Assembly: GCA_001303585.1 (NCBI GenBank)
Contig: LJTT01000040.1
Span: 1 to 44,794, forward strand
Length of the DNA stretch: 44,794 bases
Direction of reading: 5' to 3'
Source of the DNA: Betaproteobacteria bacterium SG8_41
GTDB lineage: Bacteria > Pseudomonadota > Gammaproteobacteria > Burkholderiales > SG8-41
Below are positions 16,192-25,700 of this stretch, piece by piece. The notes under the pieces are model-generated. The model was not told the origin of the DNA and did not search any database. It was given only the letters and a program-made list of their open reading frames with translations. The position numbers and the translations under genes were made by a program. Within the stretch, counting starts at the first letter, position 1. Each line of letters opens with the position of its first letter.

Positions 16192-17085
16192 TTGAACCGG
16201 ATCCTGGAAGGCGCGCCCGATTCAGGGCTCGATCGGACGAAGGTCCTAACGCGAGAGCAAATCGAGCGTTACGCGCAAGACGGCTACCTGTTTCCCGTTC
16301 CGGCACTCACGCGGCGCGAGGCTGACAAGGCGCGCGCCACGCTAGAAGCGTTTGAAGCGGGGCATGGCGGAGCGTGGCCGCGGCATGTGCACCACAAGCC
16401 GCATCTTTTGCTGACGTGGGTGGATGGGCTCGTGCGACATCCCGCGATTCTGGATGCCGTCGAGGATATCGTCGGTCCGGACATTCTGTGCTGGTCCAGC
16501 CGATTTTTTCTCAAAAATCCCCACGACGGCGGTTTTGTCTCGTGGCATCAGGACCTGCCCTACTGGGGTCTCGACATGTCCGAGAAGGTCCTCACCGTGT
16601 GGCTCGCCTTGTCTCCCGCCAATCGTGCGAACGGCGTCATGAAGGTTATTCCTCGAAGCCACAACAAGCTCGTCCTTCACAAGGAAGCCGCCGCCAACAA
16701 CCTGCTGCGCCGGGGCCAGGAGGTTGCGGTGGAAGTCGACGAGTCGCAGGCGGTCTACATGGAGCTTGGGGCTGGCGAGATCTCGCTGCATCACGGGTTG
16801 ATTTTCCATGGATCCGAGGAAAATCGCTCCAACGAACGACGTATCGGATTTGCAATACGGTATATCCCGGCCCGCATTTCTCCGCTGGCCGGTTTGCCCC
16901 GGGATACCGCCACGCTGGTGCGCGGAACGGATCGCTACGGTCATTTCGATCTGCTTCCGCCCCCACTGCGGGACCTGGACCCGGGCGCGCTGGAGGCTCA
17001 GCGCAAGGCGAGCGCGGCTTCCGACCGGATACGGGATATCGCAGCCACCCGGCACATGGACATGGTCAAAGCCAAGCAGGCGTGA
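16192..17085 (+). CDS. Phytanoyl-CoA dioxygenase (PhyH) family oxygenase
   Basis: The 297-residue Fe(II)/2-oxoglutarate-dependent oxygenase has the iron motif His119-x-Asp121 in SWHQDLPYWG, a distal His at 206 in LIFHGSEEN, and NERRIGFAIRY, where an Arg usually holds 2-oxoglutarate. Bacterial relatives hydroxylate small secondary metabolites, ectoine or fatty-acyl compounds; no substrate can be assigned. I chose the TTG at 16192 because it follows a strong ribosome site (GAGGGAGGTAAACC) and gives a normal N-terminus. It is 83 bases from frmA, separated by a hairpin. Confidence 0.85.
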   Translation: MNRILEGAPDSGLDRTKVLTREQIERYAQDGYLFPVPALTRREADKARATLEAFEAGHGGAWPRHVHHKPHLLLTWVDGLVRHPAILDAVEDIVGPDILCWSSRFFLKNPHDGGFVSWHQDLPYWGLDMSEKVLTVWLALSPANRANGVMKVIPRSHNKLVLHKEAAANNLLRRGQEVAVEVDESQAVYMELGAGEISLHHGLIFHGSEENRSNERRIGFAIRYIPARISPLAGLPRDTATLVRGTDRYGHFDLLPPPLRDLDPGALEAQRKASAASDRIRDIAATRHMDMVKAKQA

Positions 17086-17166
17086 GCCAGTGTCGCAGGG
17101 AGATGAGGGCGGGGTGCGGCGTAAGGCCGTCGTCCCCGGACTGCCCGCTGCTTCCGGTTTTCCGGC

Positions 17167-17652
17167 CTATTCCCTGGAAGGGGCCTGGGCGGTCAGTGGC
17201 ACAGCGGCGACTCCGAGCATGCGGACCAAATCAGGGGGTCGCACCTCGACCTGCAGCCCCCGGCGGCCCGCGCTGACGAAGATCGTCTCGAACGCCCGGA
17301 TCGAGTTATCAGCGAACATGCGCATGGCCCGCCGCTGTCCGAACGGGCTTATGCCGCCCGTCACATAGCCCGTTGCGCGCTCTGCATCCTTGGGCGCCGC
17401 CATGTCTGCGCTCTTCGCGCCGGCTGCGCGCGCGAGCAGGCGCAAGTCGAGAGAGCAGCTCACGGGAACGAGGCCCACGACCAATTCGCCGTCCTTGAGT
17501 TGGGCGATGAGCGTTTTGAAAAGCCGGCCCGGTTCGACGCCAAGCGCGGCGGCAACCGCCTCTCCATAGGTCGCGTCGATGGCGTCGAGCTCATAGGGAT
17601 GCACCCGGTGCCAGATCCCGTTCTTTTCGAGGGAGCGTATCGCGGGAGTCAT
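17167..17652 (-). CDS. ybaK: YbaK-type Cys-tRNA(Pro) deacylase
   Basis: The 161-residue product of the YbaK/ProX editing-domain family hydrolyses cysteine wrongly attached to tRNA(Pro). Family positions visible are TPAIRSLEKNGI at the start, YGEAVAAALGV, the catalytic-region Lys in LFKTLIAQ, and the conserved TGYVTGGISPFGQRR around 93-107. The start has no clear ribosome site. It is convergent with the PhyH gene, 81 bases away. A short CGTGAAA/CGTGAAT pair at 17751-17764 lies just upstream of this gene, in the gap to the carbonic anhydrase. Confidence 0.9.
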   Translation of the reverse strand: MTPAIRSLEKNGIWHRVHPYELDAIDATYGEAVAAALGVEPGRLFKTLIAQLKDGELVVGLVPVSCSLDLRLLARAAGAKSADMAAPKDAERATGYVTGGISPFGQRRAMRMFADNSIRAFETIFVSAGRRGLQVEVRPPDLVRMLGVAAVPLTAQAPSRE

Positions 17653-17800
17653 GGCGCAGTCGGACCGTCCAACGGAATCAGAAACCGGAGTTCTATTGGT
17701 GGTTCAGATTCAAATTGATTCTTTCCGCGTCTTCGCGTTTCATCGACTCCCGTGAAACGTGAATCGAGCTGATTCTGCCCGGCGCTCATGGCGCCGGTGG

Positions 17801-18433
17801 TCAGCAGGCGGGCGCCGGCAAGCCGTCAAAAAACTCGACGACGCCCGTCTCCAGCGAATACTCGGCTCCAACGACAAGAAGCCCGTCGTTGCGAATCAGC
17901 TCTTCGAGCATTTCCGATCCGTGCCGCAAATGGTTTGCCGAGACGCGCACGTTGGTCCGCACCGCTTGCCGCGCCAATCCGTCCGCGTCGCGCTTGAGGT
18001 CGGTCCCCAGCAAGCCTTCCACGGCCGGCCGTATACGGTCGACGATAGAGCGCAGGTTCCGCGACTGGTTCTCGGTCGGTCGCTGGAGCTCTTCCAGTGT
18101 CGCCTGAATCGCGCCGCACCGGCTGTGGCCCAGGACCACGACAAGCCGCGTGCCGAACTGCTCGGCGGCGAACTCAACGCTGCCGATCTGGGAGGGTGCT
18201 ACGATATTCCCAGCCACGCGGATGACGAAAAGATCGCCTACCCCCTGGTCGAAGATGATCTCTACGGGAACGCGCGAGTCGGAACATCCCAGGATGACGG
18301 CAAATGGCTTCTGGCCCGCGACGAACTCGTCGCGCCGCGTCTGGCTAATCAGCGCGTGGAGGCCACGCACGCCCGACACGAAGCGGCGGTTTCCCTCCTG
18401 CAGGCGCTCGAGTGCGTTCAGTGCTGGCGACAT
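17801..18433 (-). CDS. Beta-class carbonic anhydrase
   Basis: The 210-residue beta-carbonic anhydrase catalyses interconversion of CO2 and bicarbonate. Zinc ligands Cys50, His103 and Cys106 are in place, with the Asp52-Arg54 dyad (CSDSR) and the RVAGN motif at 72-76. Length is normal. AGGAAAGAGAG precedes the ATG. It lies 63 bases downstream of the class II aldolase gene on the same strand, so the two may be cotranscribed. Without a signal peptide it is cytoplasmic. Confidence 0.93.
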   Translation of the reverse strand: MSPALNALERLQEGNRRFVSGVRGLHALISQTRRDEFVAGQKPFAVILGCSDSRVPVEIIFDQGVGDLFVIRVAGNIVAPSQIGSVEFAAEQFGTRLVVVLGHSRCGAIQATLEELQRPTENQSRNLRSIVDRIRPAVEGLLGTDLKRDADGLARQAVRTNVRVSANHLRHGSEMLEELIRNDGLLVVGAEYSLETGVVEFFDGLPAPAC

Positions 18434-18496
18434 CAGCTCTCTTTCCTGTGCGACAACGAAAGAAGACGGGGCGGCGTCGGGAAACGTTTCACTCGC

Positions 18497-19282
18497 CTAA
18501 TGCCTGTAGTCAGAATAGAGTTTTTCGACCAGCGCCATCGCCGCCACCCAGTCGCGGCTCTGCGAGTCATAGACGCCAACGCGCCCGAATTTCCGCGCGC
18601 GCTCCTCACACACTTCCGGCGCGGGCACGATGAGTTCCGCGCCGCCGGCAAGCGCGCCCACCTGAGCGCGGCACGCCAGCTCGAAGAAGTGATGGTAGAT
18701 GTAGGCTTCGGGCAGCGTCGTGCCGCACACCAGCGCGCCATGGTTTTCGAGAATCATCACCCATTTGTCGCCGAGCGCCCGTGCCGCGCGGTCGCTGCCC
18801 TCGCGCGTGGTGTCATCGACTTCGTTGGAGTAATAGGTAATCCGGTCGTAGAAGCGCATGGCCTGCTGCGTGATCGGCAGCAGCCCGCGCTTCTGGGCGG
18901 AGACAGCGAGGTTGGCCGGCGAGTGGGTGTGGATCGCCGCCTGGATATCGGGGCGCGCCTGCATGATCGCGGCATGAAGATTGTAGGCCGCGGGGCTAGC
19001 CTTGTATGGAGAGTCCATGACCTGCTTCCCGTCCAAGTTGTACTTGACGAGGCTCGAGGCCGTCACCTGTTCCATGAACTGATTGTCGGCCTTGACGAGG
19101 AAGTGGCTTGGTTCACCAGGCACCCGCGCCGAAATGTGATTGTAGGTCATGTCCACGAAGACGAAGTGCGCGACCAGCCGATGCGCGGCGGCCAGCCCGC
19201 AGCGCAGCTGCCACTCTGCCGCGCTCACTTGATCGCGCGCGCTGCGTGCCCGTCGAACCCGGGTGGATTTCGCCTGCGTCAT
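18497..19282 (-). CDS. Class II aldolase/adducin family protein
   Basis: The 261-residue product of the zinc-dependent class II aldolase (AraD/FucA/adducin) family has the zinc-site motif IHTHSPANLAVS near residue 118, a later YIYHHFFELA with the third His, and the early NHISARVPG motif. Members cleave or epimerise sugar phosphates or related hydroxy-acids; the specific reaction is not readable and no sugar pathway genes surround it. AAAGGAAATCG before the ATG is a good ribosome site. The N-terminal 18 residues are basic and not part of the fold. Confidence 0.85.
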   Translation of the reverse strand: MTQAKSTRVRRARSARDQVSAAEWQLRCGLAAAHRLVAHFVFVDMTYNHISARVPGEPSHFLVKADNQFMEQVTASSLVKYNLDGKQVMDSPYKASPAAYNLHAAIMQARPDIQAAIHTHSPANLAVSAQKRGLLPITQQAMRFYDRITYYSNEVDDTTREGSDRAARALGDKWVMILENHGALVCGTTLPEAYIYHHFFELACRAQVGALAGGAELIVPAPEVCEERARKFGRVGVYDSQSRDWVAAMALVEKLYSDYRH

Positions 19283-19343
19283 ATCGATTTCCTTTCACGG
19301 TACCATAACCTCGAGGCAGCAGGGGCGTCCGCCGGGAAAGAAG

Positions 19344-19444
19344 TGATGAATGATAGTGATGAAAAATGGTAATGGAAACTGGTGATGAAAAAGCAAGAAA
19401 TGGCATACCTGGGCCTCACGTATCACCAGTATTCATCACCTTTT
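19344..19444. repeat. Period-13 GTGATGA repeat with inverted arm in the divergent aldolase-pabB gap
   Basis: Four 13-base units run from 19345: GTGATGAATGATA, GTGATGAAAAATG, GTAATGGAAACTG, GTGATGAAAAAGC. Inverse units ATCACCAGTATTC and ATCACCTTTTCTC follow at 19422-19447. The right arm overlaps where the pabB -35 element would be. Confidence 0.8.
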
Positions 19445-19455
19445 CTCACAAAGGG

Positions 19456-19461
19456 TAGAAT
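19456..19461 (+). promoter_or_regulatory. Candidate -10 box TAGAAT for a leaderless pabB transcript
   Basis: AAAGGGTAGAAT ends six bases before the pabB ATG at 19468, with no ribosome site in between. This matches the yedK arrangement. The -35 region falls in the period-13 repeat and has only a weak TTCATC. Confidence 0.4.
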
Positions 19462-19467
19462 CGCCCC

Positions 19468-20856
19468 ATGTCACCGCCGCTCGCGTCCGAGCTCCCGTAT
19501 CTGCCCGATAGCGCGCGCCTCTTCGAGGCGATCGCCGACCTCCCGTGGGCGGTATTCCTCGACAGCGGTCGTCATTATCCCACGCAGTCCCGCTACGACA
19601 TTCTCTCCGCGGAACCGTACTTGCGGCTGGTGACACGCGGCCCGCTGACCGAGATCTACGCCGACACGGTCGAGCTATCGCGCGAAGATCCGTTGGCACT
19701 GGTGAGGCGCGTGCTCGCGACGGATCCTTCCTGCGGCGGGACATTGCCATTCTGCGGTGGCGCGATCGGCTATTTCGGTTATGATCTCGCGCGCCGCATC
19801 GAGCGCTTGCCTGTCCTCGCCGACGACGCCGAGCGCATACCGGAGATGGCGATCGGCATCTATGACTGGGCCGTGGTGGTGGACCATCGCGAGCGCCGCT
19901 CATGGCTCGTGGGGCAGGGGCGGGATCCGGAAACGGATCTAAAGTGGAACGGGCTCCTCGAGCGCTTCCGCGCGATCCCCGCCGAGAAGCTGCGCGCGCC
20001 GTTCCGGATCCTGTCTCCGGTGACCTCCAATGTGACGCACGAGCAGTACGCGCGCGCCTTCCGCCGCATCCGCGGCTACATCCACGACGGAGACTGTTAC
20101 CAGGTGAACCTGGCTCAGCGGTTCGCGGCAAATGCGACCGGGGATCCCTGGCTTGCATACCAGGCGCTGCGCGTGATCAATCCTGCGCCGTTCTCCGCCT
20201 ACCTGACCACGCCGTACGCGCAAATTCTTTGCGCGTCGCCGGAGCGCTTTCTCAGGCTCGAGGGCCGGCGCGTCGAGACGAAGCCGATCAAGGGAACGCG
20301 CCCGCGCGCGGGGCATGCCCGGCTCGACGCCGAGCTCTCCGAGGCGCTGCGGCTCTCGGAGAAGGACCGCGCCGAGAACGTGATGATCGTCGATCTTCTG
20401 CGCAACGATCTTTCCAAGAGCTGTGCACCCGGGACGGTCAGGGTGCCACGGCTGTTCGAAGTCGAGAGCTACCCGACGGTGCACCACCTGGTCAGCACCG
20501 TGACGGGCGAGCTGCAGGAGGACCGCGATGCGCTGGATCTGCTGCGCGGCTGCTTTCCCGGCGGCTCGATCACGGGGGCGCCCAAGCTTCGCGCAATGCA
20601 GATCATCGAAGAGCTGGAACCGCAGCGTCGCGGCGTCTATTGCGGCGCCATTGGCTACATCGGCTTCGACGGCGGCATGGACCTCAACATTGCCATCCGC
20701 ACGCTGGTGTATTCGGGCGGCGTCATTCGCTGCTGGGCCGGCGGCGGCATTGTCGCTGACTCGCAGCTCGAGGACGAGTACCAGGAAACCTTCGACAAGG
20801 CCGCGGCGATGCTCAGGCTTCTCCAGCAAAGCGCGGCAACGCAGCGGGAAGCCTGA
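19468..20856 (+). CDS. pabB: Aminodeoxychorismate synthase component I
   Basis: The 462-residue product belongs to the TrpE/PabB chorismate-binding family. PabB converts chorismate plus ammonia to 4-amino-4-deoxychorismate, the precursor of p-aminobenzoate and folate. The PIKGT motif at 273-277 is the PabB version; TrpE enzymes have PIAGT there. Other conserved parts are FCGGAIGYFGYDLAR, DCYQVNLAQRF, the SPERFLR core, CFPGGSITGAPK and the metal-binding end DSQLEDEYQET. No pabA or pabC is adjacent. The C-terminus lacks the fused lyase domain found in some relatives. The start is probably leaderless. Confidence 0.92.
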   Translation: MSPPLASELPYLPDSARLFEAIADLPWAVFLDSGRHYPTQSRYDILSAEPYLRLVTRGPLTEIYADTVELSREDPLALVRRVLATDPSCGGTLPFCGGAIGYFGYDLARRIERLPVLADDAERIPEMAIGIYDWAVVVDHRERRSWLVGQGRDPETDLKWNGLLERFRAIPAEKLRAPFRILSPVTSNVTHEQYARAFRRIRGYIHDGDCYQVNLAQRFAANATGDPWLAYQALRVINPAPFSAYLTTPYAQILCASPERFLRLEGRRVETKPIKGTRPRAGHARLDAELSEALRLSEKDRAENVMIVDLLRNDLSKSCAPGTVRVPRLFEVESYPTVHHLVSTVTGELQEDRDALDLLRGCFPGGSITGAPKLRAMQIIEELEPQRRGVYCGAIGYIGFDGGMDLNIAIRTLVYSGGVIRCWAGGGIVADSQLEDEYQETFDKAAAMLRLLQQSAATQREA

Positions 20857-20859
20857 CTC

Positions 20860-21008
20860 CCAAAGGCAGAAGGCAGAAGGCAGAGGGGCTTCGCTTCTTT
20901 GCGGAATACCATTGATCAGAGGCGTTGATGAAAAATGGTGATGGGAGCTGGTGATAGGATTCACGGGAGAACCATTACTCACCACCATTGATCATCACCA
21001 TTATCCGG
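20860..21008. repeat. AAGGCAG heptads followed by a period-13 GTGATG inverted pair
   Basis: Three AAGGCAG units at 20865-20885 begin eight bases after the pabB stop. At 20928-20965 are period-13 units (GATGAAAAATG, GTGATGGGAGCTG, GTGATAGGATTCA). At 20970-21004 are the inverse units ACCATTACTCACC, ACCATTGATCATC, ACCATTATCC, also 13 apart. The two arms are nearly adjacent and can fold back. Confidence 0.8.
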
Positions 21009-21054
21009 GCATGCGCCGTGATAAGATCGCCGCAAGGTACAACAGGATACGGAC

Positions 21055-21432
21055 ATGGCGACGATCGAGCTGACCAAGGACAATTTTGAGCACACCGTCA
21101 CCCAGAACGACATGGTGATCATCGACTTCTGGGCCGAGTGGTGCGGGCCGTGCAAGGGTTTCGCCCCCGTTTTCGAGGCTGCATCGGAAAAACACGATGA
21201 CATCGTGTTCGGCAAGGTCAATGCCGACGAACAGCAGGATTTGGCGGCGGCATTCAGCATCCGCTCGATTCCTTTCATCATGCTGCTGCGGGAGAACGTC
21301 GTGCTGTTCGCGCAGGCGGGAGCGCTTCCGGCCGAGGGCCTGGAGAGCGTAATTCAGCAAGCCCGCGCGCTTGACATGACGCAAATCCACAAGGAAGTCG
21401 CCGAGCAACAGGCCTCTGCTGGTAAACAGTGA
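21055..21432 (+). CDS. Thioredoxin
   Basis: The 125-residue product has the canonical WCGPC active site (Cys30, Cys33), Asp24, and a cis-proline region at IRSIPFIML. It should act as a cytoplasmic disulfide reductase. It is slightly longer than classical thioredoxin because of a polar C-terminal extension (HKEVAEQQASAGKQ). AGGATACGGAC before the ATG is a moderate ribosome site. The TGA stop lies inside the GTGACC heptad array that follows, in phase with the repeat. Confidence 0.92.
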   Translation: MATIELTKDNFEHTVTQNDMVIIDFWAEWCGPCKGFAPVFEAASEKHDDIVFGKVNADEQQDLAAAFSIRSIPFIMLLRENVVLFAQAGALPAEGLESVIQQARALDMTQIHKEVAEQQASAGKQ

Positions 21433-21448
21433 CTGGTGACCCGTGACC
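21428..21448. repeat. Heptad repeat over the thioredoxin stop codon
   Basis: AGTGACT, GGTGACC, CGTGACC in exact register; the TGA of the first unit (21430-21432) is the thioredoxin stop codon. Confidence 0.85.
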
Positions 21449-21555
21449 GCAGTTCGGTAGGCGGCAAGCGGTAAGCGGGAATTACCCGGGAATCTCCGGG
21501 TCCCATTGTGGTGCTCACGGCTCACGCTTGTTAAGCAGCCGTCGAATCTTTTCCT

Positions 21556-21595
21556 GACAGCGCTGTCTGAGAAAGGGTAAAATTCTCACCCTTTC
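21556..21595. promoter_or_regulatory. Palindrome GACAGCGCTGTC and hairpin GAAAGGGT/ACCCTTTC before the efflux operon
   Basis: A perfect 12-base palindrome (21556-21567) is followed by an 8-bp stem with a 9-base loop (21571-21595) containing TAAAAT. This is a candidate operator and promoter region for the RND efflux genes. No efflux regulator gene is adjacent, so the binding protein is unknown. Confidence 0.4.
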
Positions 21596-21635
21596 CGTGC
21601 CTTAGCGCCCATTGGCGGGCTCATGAAACGGCTGT

Positions 21636-22688
21636 TTGCTCGTGGCGGGCGGCTTCTACTGGAAGCGCTCGACAATGCGCGCGCCCGCGCCGCAGGCAGC
21701 GGCGCCGGCGAAAGGCGGGCCGATGGGCATGCCCGTGAAGGCAGGAATAGTCCGCACGGGCGCGATCTCCGAAGACGTGAGCGCTGTCGGCACCCTGCTC
21801 GCCAATGAATCGGTGATGATCCGTCCCGAGCGCGACGGGCGCATCGCCCAGATCCATTTCATCGAAGGCCAGCTCGTCAAGCAGGGCATGAAGCTGGTGT
21901 CCCTCGATGCCTCGGAGACGGAGGCGCAGCTGGCGGCGGCTAAGGCTGAAGCGACACTCAATCGCAACCGATTGAAGCGCGCGGAAGAGCTGAAGGAAAA
22001 GAGCTTCATCAGCGCCGAGGCACTCGACGTTGCGCGCGAGAACCTCAATCAGTCGGTGGCGCGGCTGGCCGAGGTTCAGTCGCGCCTCGAGAAGATGACG
22101 ATCCTGGCGCCTTTCGAAGGCTTGGCGGGTCTGCGCCAGGTGAGCCCGGGCGCGTATGTGAAAGCCGGCCAGGACATCGCGCGGCTCGAAGGCATTGGGA
22201 CGCTCAAGCTCGACTTTCGCGTGCCCGAGCTCTACCTCGGGCGTATCCGTCCCGACCAGCAGGTCCAGGTTCGCGTGGATGCATTCCTGGCCGAAACCTT
22301 CATTGGTGCCATCTATGCGATCGAGCCGTCAGTGGACGAGCAGACGCGCACGGTTTTATTGCGCGCGCTGGTTCCGAATCCCGGGGTGCGGCTGAAACCC
22401 GGTATGTTTGCGCGCGTGTCGCTCGTGCTGGGCACGCGCGAGAACGCACTGCTGGTCCCCGAGCAGGCGCTCGTTCCGCGCGGCAACGATAACTTCGTGT
22501 TTCGTATCGTCGAGGGCAAGGCAACGCTCACGAAGGTCGAGTTGGGCGTCCGCCGGCCCGGCGAGGTAGAGATTACAAAGGGCCTCTCCGCAGGGGATCG
22601 GATCGTCATCGACGGTCAGCTCAAGCTGAAGCCCGGGGCGCCGGTCAAGGTGCTGTCCGACAAGCCGCCTGCGGCTGCGGCTAAGTGA
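21636..22688 (+). CDS. RND efflux periplasmic adaptor (HlyD/AcrA type), N-terminus doubtful
   Basis: The body is a complete membrane-fusion adaptor: lipoyl-like half (VGTLLANESVMIRPERDGRI), a helical hairpin of about 60 residues (AQLAAAKAEATLNRN to RLAEVQSRLEKM), second lipoyl half (ILAPFEGLAGLRQVSPGAYV), beta-barrel and the membrane-proximal end (GLSAGDRIVIDGQ). It bridges the inner-membrane pump at 22728 to an outer-membrane channel. The start is abnormal. In frame there is only a TTG at 21636 beginning LLVAGGFYWKRS, straight after a stop. An ATG at 21623 (MKRLF) is one base out of frame. Dropping one T of the run 21635-21637 would join them as MKRLLLVAGGFYWKR. No outer-membrane channel gene is nearby. 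Confidence 0.85.
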   Translation: MLVAGGFYWKRSTMRAPAPQAAAPAKGGPMGMPVKAGIVRTGAISEDVSAVGTLLANESVMIRPERDGRIAQIHFIEGQLVKQGMKLVSLDASETEAQLAAAKAEATLNRNRLKRAEELKEKSFISAEALDVARENLNQSVARLAEVQSRLEKMTILAPFEGLAGLRQVSPGAYVKAGQDIARLEGIGTLKLDFRVPELYLGRIRPDQQVQVRVDAFLAETFIGAIYAIEPSVDEQTRTVLLRALVPNPGVRLKPGMFARVSLVLGTRENALLVPEQALVPRGNDNFVFRIVEGKATLTKVELGVRRPGEVEITKGLSAGDRIVIDGQLKLKPGAPVKVLSDKPPAAAAK

Positions 22689-22727
22689 CGTTCCCTCATC
22701 CCTCCGCCGTCATCCTTCATCCCGAAG

Positions 22728-25700
22728 ATGTTTCTGCCTGAGCTCTGCATCAAGCGTCCTGTCCTTGCCACGGTGATGAGCCTGCTCATCGTGCTGGTCG
22801 GCGTGATCTCGTTTCTGCGCCTCACGGTGCGCGAGTACCCGAAGATCGACTCGCCGGTCGTATCGGTGCGCACCGTCTACAAGGGCGCGAGCCCACAGGT
22901 CATCGAGAGCCAGGTCACACAGCCGCTCGAAGACAGCATCTCCGGCATCGAGGGCGTGAAGACGCTGAAATCGGTGAGCCGCGAGGAGGTGAGCCAGGTC
23001 ACTGTCGTGTTCATCTCGGACCGCGACCCGGATGCTGCCGCGAATGACGTGCGTGACCGCGTCTCCCGTGCGCGCGGCATGTTGCCCGACGAAGTCGAAG
23101 AGCCGGTTATCGCCAAGGTGGAGGCCGATGCGCAGGCGATTATGTGGTTGCGGCTCTTCTCGGACCAGGCCAGTGCGCTGGAGATCTCGGATTATGCCGA
23201 TCGCTACGTCGCGGACCGCTTGAAGACGTTGACGGGCGTCGCGAGCGTGATCATCGGCGGCGAGCGCCGCTACGCGATGCGCATCTGGCTCGACCGCGAG
23301 CGGCTGGCGGCATACGCACTGACACCGCAAGACGTGGAGGAGGCGCTGCGACGCCAGAACGTCGAGGTGCCCGCCGGCCGCATCGAGAGTCGCAGCCGGG
23401 AATTCACAGTGCTTTCGGAGAGCGATCTGCGCACACCGGAGCAGTTCGATGCCCTCATTATTCGAGAGGTAAAGGGATACCCGGTGCGCCTGAAGGATAT
23501 CGGGCGTGCCGAACTGGGCCCGCAGGACGAGCGCAATATCGTGCGCGTGGACGGCAAGCCCGCTGTGGGGCTCGGCGTCGTCAAGCAGTCAACTGCGAAC
23601 ACCCTCGCCGTCGCGCAGGCGGTCAAGAACGAGCTGCCGAGGATACGTGAGTCGCTTCCGCCAGGCATGGACATCGGCGTGGCGTTCGACGTGTCCGTAT
23701 TCATTCAGCGCTCGATCGAATCGGTCTACACGGTGATGGCTGAGGCGCTCACGCTGGTGGTTCTGGTGATCTTCTTTTTTCTGCGCTCGGGACGGGCAAC
23801 GCTGATCCCCTTCGTGACGATACCGGTGTCGCTGGTCGGTGCGTTTTTCCTGATCTGGATGATGGGTTTCACGATCAACGTGCTGACGCTGCTTGGCATC
23901 GTACTCTCGATCGGCCTCGTCGTGGACGATGCGATCGTGGTGCTTGAGAACATTCACCGCCACATCGAGGAGGGGATGAAACCTCTGCAGGCGGCGTTTC
24001 GCGGCGCGAGGGAAATTTCCTTCGCGGTAGTGGCGATGACCGTGACGCTTGCCGCAGTGTTTGCGCCTCTTGCGTTCTCGACCGGTAACACCGGGAAGCT
24101 GCTGACGGAGTTTGCGCTCACGGTTGCCTCCGCGGTCGTGGTGTCGGGTTTTGTGGCCCTCACCCTGACGCCCATGATGTGCTCGAAACTCTTGCGGCGA
24201 GTTCCGTCGCACGGGCGCGTATACAACGCGCTCGAGGGTTTTTTCGAGGGATTGTCCTCCGGTTACCGGCGGGCGCTTTCTTGGAGTCTCAGGCACCGGC
24301 CCGTCATCATTGCGGTATTTGCCGCGGTCGCCATCGGCGGTGGCGTGCTCTTCAACGCGCTCAAATCCGAGCTCTCCCCGCTGGAGGACCGCGGTTTCTT
24401 CATCGGCGTCATGGTGGCGCCCGAGGGCGCAACGATGGAGTACACCGATGGCTATGCGAAGATCTGGGAGGAAATCTACAGCCAGGTGCCGGAGATCACG
24501 TCCTATTTCGTGGTCGTCGCGCCGGGGCTTCAGCGTCCCAATCCCGTCAACTTCGCGTTGTCCTTCGTGCGACTGAAGGACTGGCGCGAGCGCACCCGGT
24601 CGACGCAGGAAATCACGGCTTCGCTTGGGCCGAAGATGTTCGCGATGATGCCGGGGGTGATGGCGTTCCCGATCAACCCGCCATCGCTCGGACAGAGTTT
24701 CCGCGATCCGCCGGTGCAGTTCGTCGTGCAGGGCACGTCGTATGATGAGCTGGATCGCGTCGTGAATGCCCTGATGGAGAAGGCGCGCGCCTTTCCCGGC
24801 CTGGCAAACGTGGACTCCGATCTCAAGCTCAATAAACCGCAACTCTCGGTCGACATCAAGCGCGACAAGGCGGCCGCGGTTGGCGTTCAGGTCGAGAGCA
24901 TCGGGCGCACGCTCGAGACGCTGCTTGGCGGGCGGCAGGTGACGCGTTTCAAACGCGAGGGCAAGCAATACGACGTGATCGTGAAGCTGGAGGACAAGGA
25001 CCGCCGCCAGCCGGACGATCTTACGTCGATCTATGTTCGCGGCAACGACGGACGCCTCAACCAGCTTGCGAACCTGGTGACGGTCACTGAGACGGTCGCG
25101 CCCAAGGAGCTCAATCACTTCAACCGGCTGCGTGCCGCGATTATCTCGGCACGAGTTAACGCTCCCTATACGCTGGAAGAGGCGCTGGGTTTTCTGGAGA
25201 AAACCGCCAGAGACGTGCTGCCGCCGCAGTTCCAGACGGCGCTCGACGGCCAGTCGCTCGAATTCCGGGAATCGGGACAGGAGCTCTGGGTCGTCTTTGC
25301 CCTCGCGCTCGCGTTCATCTACCTCGTGCTCGCCGCCCAGTTCGAAAGCTTCCGCGGGCCGCTCGTCATCATGCTGACGGTGCCGCTTGCGGTCACGGGC
25401 GCGCTGGCCACAATGAAACTGGCTGGCGTTTCCATCAACGTCTACAGCCAGATCGGGCTCGTGATGCTGATCGGCCTCATTACCAAAAACGGCATCCTGA
25501 TCGTGGATTTCACGAACCAGTTGCGCGACCGTGGCATGGAGAAGCTGCAGGCCCTCGCGGAGGCGTCCGCTCTCCGTCTGCGACCGATCCTGATGACGAG
25601 CGCCGCGACCGTTTTGGGTGCCGTGCCGCTGGCGATTGCGACGGGGGCGGGTGCCGAGTCGCGCTCGGCAATCGGCTGGGTGATCGTGGGCGGGGTTTCG

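Noticed and set aside
17759-19372. A 537-codon plus-strand open frame
   Set aside because: It runs antisense across the carbonic anhydrase and class II aldolase genes, both with intact motifs; it is a GC-rich shadow frame.
23589-25118. A 509-codon minus-strand open frame inside the efflux pump gene
   Set aside because: Composition is His/Arg-rich with no domains; the plus-strand pump gene is complete and conserved.
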